A stretch of DNA of 64,000 bases from Pseudomonas allokribbensis (GTDB taxonomy: Bacteria > Pseudomonadota > Gammaproteobacteria > Pseudomonadales > Pseudomonadaceae). Shown here piece by piece: positions 54,387 to 64,000 of the stretch. Position numbers and translations under genes: made by a program. Under the pieces are notes generated by a model that saw only the letters and a list, made by a program, of their open reading frames with translations, was not told where the DNA came from and ran no database searches. Every line of letters begins with the position of its first letter. Position 1 is the first letter of the stretch. The stretch is from assembly GCF_014863605.1 (NCBI RefSeq), contig NZ_CP062252.1, positions 4,101,001 to 4,165,000 on the forward strand, read 5' to 3'.

Positions 54387-54610
54387 GGAAAGAAAGGTTC
54401 GTCAGTTGTGCAAATACAGTGGTGGGGGCGGCTTGACACGTTTTCAACTCCGACTGCCCGGTCACCTTGACTATCGGGAAAACGGTGTTACAACCAATAG
54501 AACCCACAGTGGGTAAAAAAGATCCGCGGAGTCAATCTTTTTAACGGATTCGACTGCGGATGAATTGGATGATACTCCAGCGATGGAGACTGTTGCAGAG
54601 GGATTTGAGC

Positions 54611-54892
54611 ATGGCTGTCGGCAAGGTGAAATGGTTCAACAATGCCAAGGGGTTCGGTTTCATCAATACCGAATCCCGCGAGGGGAAGGACGAGGACGGC
54701 AAGGAAATCGATTTCTTTGCACACTACTCCGCCATTGAGATGGACGGGTACAAAACCCTCAAAGCCGGGCAAATCGTCAAATTCGATATCGTGCAAGGCC
54801 CCAAAGGGCTGCACGCCACAAAAATTCAGAATGCCGAGCCTGCGAAAGATACCGTCTCGGCCGCCGCGCAGCATCAATCAGTGACCAGCTGA
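54611..54892 (+). CDS. cspD: Cold-shock-domain protein CspD
   Basis: The 93-residue protein has a cold-shock OB fold with RNP motifs in [34 protein letters not shown] and a C-terminal extension absent from CspA. CspD inhibits replication in stationary phase in E. coli and is a ClpS/ClpA-linked substrate (Lon also degrades it). The start at 54611 is supported by AGGG about 10 bases ahead. It is divergent from clpS and ends at a terminator shared with icd. Confidence 0.93.
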   Translation: MAVGKVKWFNNAKGFGFINTESREGKDEDGKEIDFFAHYSAIEMDGYKTLKAGQIVKFDIVQGPKGLHATKIQNAEPAKDTVSAAAQHQSVTS

Positions 54893-54918
54893 AGCGACCA
54901 GAACACCTGCCAGAAAAC

Positions 54919-54954
54919 AAACCGCCCGGCTCGATCACTCGAGCCGGGCGGTTT
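54919..54954. terminator. Bidirectional terminator between cspD and icd
   Basis: A 16-bp perfect stem (AAACCGCCCGGCTCGA with its complement) with a 4-base loop serves the convergent cspD and icd transcripts. Confidence 0.9.
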
Positions 54955-54971
54955 CGTTGCAGCGGTCTTTC

Positions 54972-56228
54972 TTACATGTGTTTGATGATCGCCTCACCGA
55001 AGCCCGAAGAAGACACCAGCGTGGCGCCTTCCATCAGACGTTCGAAGTCGTAGGTCACGGTCTTGGCCTTGATCGCGCCATTGGTGCCCTTGATGATCAG
55101 GTCAGCCGCCTCGGTCCAGCCCAGGTGGCGCAGCATCATCTCGGCCGACAGGATCACCGAACCCGGGTTGACCTGGTCCTTGCCGGCATATTTCGGCGCG
55201 GTGCCGTGGGTCGCCTCGAACATGGCCACGGTGTCGGACAAGTTGGCACCCGGCGCGATACCGATACCGCCCACTTCCGCCGCCAGGGCGTCGGACAGGT
55301 AGTCACCGTTGAGGTTGAGGGTGGCGATCACATCGTATTCGGCCGGACGCAGCAGGATCTGCTGGAGCATGGCGTCGGCGATGGCGTCCTTGACGATGAC
55401 TTCGCGGCCGGTTTTCGGGTTCTTGAATTTCATCCATGGGCCGCCATCGAGCAGCTCGGCACCGAATTCTTCCTTCGCCACCTCGTAGCCCCAGTCCTTG
55501 AAGGCACCTTCGGTGAATTTCATGATGTTGCCCTTGTGCACGATGGTCAGCGACTTGCGGTCGTTGTCCACCACGTATTGCAGGGCCTTGCGCACCAGAC
55601 GCTTGGTGCCTTCTTTCGAAACAGGCTTGATGCCGATGCCGCAATCCTGGTCAAAACGGATCTTGGTGACGCCCATTTCTTCTTTCAGGAACTTGATGAC
55701 CTTGGTAGCTTCAGGAGAGCCAGCCTTCCATTCGATACCGGCATAGATGTCTTCGGAGTTCTCGCGAAAGATCACCATATCGACATCGCCAGGCTTTTTC
55801 ACCGGGCTCGGTACGCCTTCGAACCACACCACAGGGCGTAGGCAGACATAGAGATCGAGCTGCTGACGCAGGGCAACGTTGAGAGAGCGGATGCCGCCAC
55901 CGACCGGAGTGGTCAGCGGGCCCTTGATGGAAACCACGTAATCTTTAACGGCGTCCAGGGTTTCCTGGGGCAGCCAGGTGTCCTGGTCATAAACTTGAGT
56001 TGCTTTTTCGCCAGCATAAACCTCCATCCAGGAAATCTTGCGCTTGCCCCCGTAGGCCTTGGCCACGGCAGCATCAACCACTTTGATCATCACAGGGCTG
56101 ACGTCGACGCCAATGCCGTCACCTTCAATGAAGGGAATGATCGGGTTATCAGGGACATTGAGAGAATGGTCTGCGTTGACGGTGATTTTGTCGCCGACGG
56201 CTGGAACCTGAATCTTCTTGTAACCCAT
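54972..56228 (-). CDS. icd: NADP isocitrate dehydrogenase, homodimeric type
   Basis: The 418-residue enzyme oxidatively decarboxylates isocitrate to 2-oxoglutarate in the TCA cycle using NADP+. Landmarks: [17 protein letters not shown] near residue 32, the phosphorylation/isocitrate-binding region [19 protein letters not shown] (Ser around 114), and [25 protein letters not shown]. The start is at 56228 ([10 protein letters not shown]). It diverges from the unrelated monomeric idh at 56710. Confidence 0.97.
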   Translation of the reverse strand: MGYKKIQVPAVGDKITVNADHSLNVPDNPIIPFIEGDGIGVDVSPVMIKVVDAAVAKAYGGKRKISWMEVYAGEKATQVYDQDTWLPQETLDAVKDYVVSIKGPLTTPVGGGIRSLNVALRQQLDLYVCLRPVVWFEGVPSPVKKPGDVDMVIFRENSEDIYAGIEWKAGSPEATKVIKFLKEEMGVTKIRFDQDCGIGIKPVSKEGTKRLVRKALQYVVDNDRKSLTIVHKGNIMKFTEGAFKDWGYEVAKEEFGAELLDGGPWMKFKNPKTGREVIVKDAIADAMLQQILLRPAEYDVIATLNLNGDYLSDALAAEVGGIGIAPGANLSDTVAMFEATHGTAPKYAGKDQVNPGSVILSAEMMLRHLGWTEAADLIIKGTNGAIKAKTVTYDFERLMEGATLVSSSGFGEAIIKHM

Positions 56229-58935
<2,707 letters not shown>

Positions 58936-58952
58936 GGTTGTAAAGGGAACAT

Positions 58953-58983
58953 CACAAACCCCGGCCTCGTGCCGGGGTTTGTG
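58953..58983 (+). terminator. idh terminator
   Basis: CACAAACCCCGGC and GCCGGGGTTTGTG pair perfectly around CTCGT, 18 bases after the idh stop. Confidence 0.85.
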
Positions 58984-59013
58984 TTTCCGCCTTCCGCCCA
59001 GGAGATTCAATTC

Positions 59014-59460
59014 ATGCAATGGCTCCCCCACATCACCGTCGCCACCATCGTCGAGGACAACGGTCGCTTCCTGATGGTCGAGGAACACAAGGCTGGCCGT
59101 AACGTGCTCAATCAGCCCGCCGGTCATCTGGATCCGGACGAAACCCTGATCGAAGCCGCCGTGCGCGAAACCCTCGAAGAAACCGGCTGGGACGTCGAAC
59201 CCACCAGCGTGATCGGCATTTATCTGTACACCGCACCCAGCAACGGCGTGACTTACCAGCGCGTGTGCTTCAGCGCCAAAGCCGTGAAACACCACCCGGA
59301 TTATCAGCTGGACGACGGTATCGTCGGCGCCAAGTGGCTGACCCGCGACGAATTATTGGCCCAGCGCGATCACTGGCGCAGCGAGCTGATTATCCGCTGC
59401 ATCGATGATTATCTGGCCGGCAATCGCTTCGGCCTCGAACTGATCCGCCCTTCCCTTTAG
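59014..59460 (+). CDS. nudJ: NUDIX phosphatase NudJ-like
   Basis: The 148-residue NUDIX protein of the NudJ/YmfB group (E. coli NudJ cleaves thiamine pyrophosphate intermediates and nucleoside triphosphates) has the Nudix box GHLDPDETLIEAAVRETLEETGW around residues 37-59. The start at 59014 (MQWLPHITVATIV) has AGGAG about 8 bases ahead. In E. coli nudJ lies beside mnmA, as here. Confidence 0.88.
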   Translation: MQWLPHITVATIVEDNGRFLMVEEHKAGRNVLNQPAGHLDPDETLIEAAVRETLEETGWDVEPTSVIGIYLYTAPSNGVTYQRVCFSAKAVKHHPDYQLDDGIVGAKWLTRDELLAQRDHWRSELIIRCIDDYLAGNRFGLELIRPSL

Positions 59461-59513
59461 CCTTGAGGCCGTGAGCCTGATAGAATCGCGTCCTTTTTCA
59501 AGACACTCATTGA

Positions 59514-61264
<1,751 letters not shown>

Positions 61265-61303
61265 ACCGCGCCCGCAACACCGTTTTGAGTCAGTAACGCG
61301 TAA

Positions 61304-62761
<1,458 letters not shown>

Positions 62762-62783
62762 TCGACTGCTTGACCCGTTTGAG

Positions 62784-62806
62784 ACGCCCGGCCGCGCCGG
62801 GCGTTT
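62784..62806 (+). terminator. purB terminator
   Basis: ACGCCCGGC and GCCGGGCGTTTTT pair around CGC, 22 bases after the purB stop. Confidence 0.88.
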
Positions 62807-62847
62807 TTATTCCCGTCTGAAAAATGCTTTTTTTCAATAGGTTACAT

Positions 62848-64000
62848 ATGAATCCCGATATTCCTCTTCAACTTCTGGGTGGTCTCACGGCGCGCGAGTT
62901 CATGCGCGACTACTGGCAGAAAAAGCCACTGCTGATCCGTCAGGCGATTCCTGATTTCGAAAGCCCGATCGACGCCGACGAACTCGCCGGCCTGGCCCTG
63001 GAAGAAGAAGTCGAATCGCGCCTGGTGATCGAACACGGCGAGCGCCCTTGGGAACTGCGCCGCGGCCCGTTCGCCGAAGACGAATTCAGCAAACTGCCGG
63101 AACGCGAGTGGACCCTGCTGGTGCAGGCTGTCGATCAGTTCGTGCCGGAAGTCAGCGAACTGCTGGAAAACTTCCGTTTCCTGCCAAGCTGGCGTGTCGA
63201 CGACGTGATGATCAGCTTCGCCGCCCCGGGTGGCAGCGTCGGCCCGCACTTCGATAACTACGACGTGTTCCTGCTGCAAGGCCACGGCAAGCGCAACTGG
63301 AAAATCGGCCAGATGTGCGACTCCGAAAGCCCACTGCTGCAACATGCGGACCTGCGCATCCTCGCCGAATTCCACGAGACCGAAGAGTGGGTCCTGGAAC
63401 CGGGCGACATGCTCTACCTGCCGCCGCGCCTGGCTCACTGCGGCGTTGCCGTTGATGACTGCATGACCTACTCGGTCGGTTTCCGCGCACCGAGCGCCGC
63501 TGAAGTGCTGACCCACTTCACCGACTTCCTCAGCCAGTTCCTGACTGACGAAGAGCGCTACACCGACGCCGATGCGAAGCCGGTCAGCGATCCACACCAG
63601 ATCCAGCACGATGCACTCGGCCGCCTGAAAGCGCTGCTCGCCGAGCACATGAGCGACGAACGCCTGCTGCTGACCTGGTTCGGCCAGTACATGACCGAGC
63701 CGCGTTATCCGGAGCTGGTGGTCGGCCCGGAAGAAGTCGAAGAAGAAGACTTCCTCAGTGCACTTGAAGACGGCGCCATCCTGATCCGCAACCCGAGCGC
63801 GCGCCTGGCATGGTCGGAAGTCGATGACGATCTGCTGCTGTTCGCCAGCGGCCAGAGCCGTTACCTGCCGGGCAAGTTGCGCGAACTGCTGAAGCTGATC
63901 TGCTCCGCCGACGCTCTGCACACCGACAACCTCGGTGACTGGCTGAGCGACGAAGACGGTCGCGGCCTGCTGTGCGAACTGGTCAAGCAAGGGAGCCTGG
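62848..64000 (+). CDS. roxA: Ribosomal oxygenase RoxA/YcfD (3' end outside window)
   Basis: This cupin (JmjC-type) 2-oxoglutarate/Fe(II) oxygenase hydroxylates an Arg of ribosomal protein L16 in E. coli (YcfD). 384 codons are visible, so only the last few residues are missing for a ~388-residue protein. The iron-binding facial triad appears as HFD in GPHFDNYDVFLLQGHGKRNWKI (residues ~134-136) and the distal His in LYLPPRLAHCGVAVDDC near 197. The N-terminal region FMRDYWQKKPLLIRQA matches the family. An opposite-strand open frame here is a shadow. Confidence 0.93.
   Translation, partial: MNPDIPLQLLGGLTAREFMRDYWQKKPLLIRQAIPDFESPIDADELAGLALEEEVESRLVIEHGERPWELRRGPFAEDEFSKLPEREWTLLVQAVDQFVPEVSELLENFRFLPSWRVDDVMISFAAPGGSVGPHFDNYDVFLLQGHGKRNWKIGQMCDSESPLLQHADLRILAEFHETEEWVLEPGDMLYLPPRLAHCGVAVDDCMTYSVGFRAPSAAEVLTHFTDFLSQFLTDEERYTDADAKPVSDPHQIQHDALGRLKALLAEHMSDERLLLTWFGQYMTEPRYPELVVGPEEVEEEDFLSALEDGAILIRNPSARLAWSEVDDDLLLFASGQSRYLPGKLRELLKLICSADALHTDNLGDWLSDEDGRGLLCELVKQGSL

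Noticed and set aside
62842..63990. 382-codon open frame on the minus strand
   Set aside because: It is antisense to roxA, whose cupin motifs are clear on the + strand.

Overview
The window is chromosomal DNA of a Pseudomonas, most likely of the P. fluorescens group. The evidence is GC-rich coding sequence, many LysR/TetR/GNAT/MATE/EamA genes, and a core block in the order cysG-serS-crcB-rarA-lolA-ftsK // aat-bpt-infA // clpA-clpS // cspD // icd // idh-nudJ-mnmA-hflD-purB, which is characteristic of the genus. No rRNA, tRNA, CRISPR array, insertion sequence or prophage was seen. Genes are cut at both window ends: a HAD hydrolase on the left and a RoxA-type ribosomal oxygenase on the right.

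Layout. 1-13 kb: accessory metabolism and regulators. These include a single-domain response regulator, an rRNA-methyltransferase-like enzyme, a LuxR regulator divergent from a PotF-like binding protein plus a P1 (DmpA-type) peptidase, a TetR/quinone-oxidoreductase pair, a possible small RNA at about 6.43-6.57 kb, a TetR/thioesterase pair around a 53-bp palindrome, two WxxGHW-repeat envelope proteins, YceI, a LysR/amidase pair and a MATE exporter. 14-19 kb: a secreted chorismate mutase, a secreted protein made of ten 13-residue repeats, and a polyamine unit (PuuB-like oxidase, PotF-like protein, divergent LysR). 19-32 kb: cytochrome c, a MocR/EamA pair, AraC and an AhpD-like protein, a SulP transporter, lipoproteins, a TetR, an LprI-domain protein, an isochorismatase-like hydrolase, gamma-glutamyltransferase, Ogt and NudK. 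32.8-34.7 kb: a GH18 chitinase and an AA10 lytic polysaccharide monooxygenase, both without signal peptides, downstream of a strong LexA-type operator. 34.8-41 kb: hemerythrin, GNAT, small proteins, tusDCBE-ybiB for tRNA 2-thiolation, and a glutathionyl-hydroquinone reductase.

41-64 kb is mostly housekeeping: siroheme synthesis, seryl-tRNA synthetase, fluoride export, replication-fork rescue, lipoprotein trafficking, chromosome segregation, the N-end rule pathway (Aat and Bpt add leucine or phenylalanine to proteins; ClpS and ClpA recognise and unfold them), translation initiation, two unrelated NADP isocitrate dehydrogenases, tRNA thiolation and purine synthesis.

The most interesting non-core signals are these. 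(1) A LexA box faces a leaderless LPMO/chitinase pair, suggesting release coupled to the DNA-damage response. (2) Two inverted, diverged copies of a roughly 300-bp intergenic element sit between infA and clpA; their stems differ in sequence but stay paired, which is direct covariation. (3) A secreted 13-residue repeat protein is punctuated by Arg-Arg. (4) An intergenic transcript candidate has a promoter, a UUCG hairpin, a CU-rich single-stranded stretch and a terminator.
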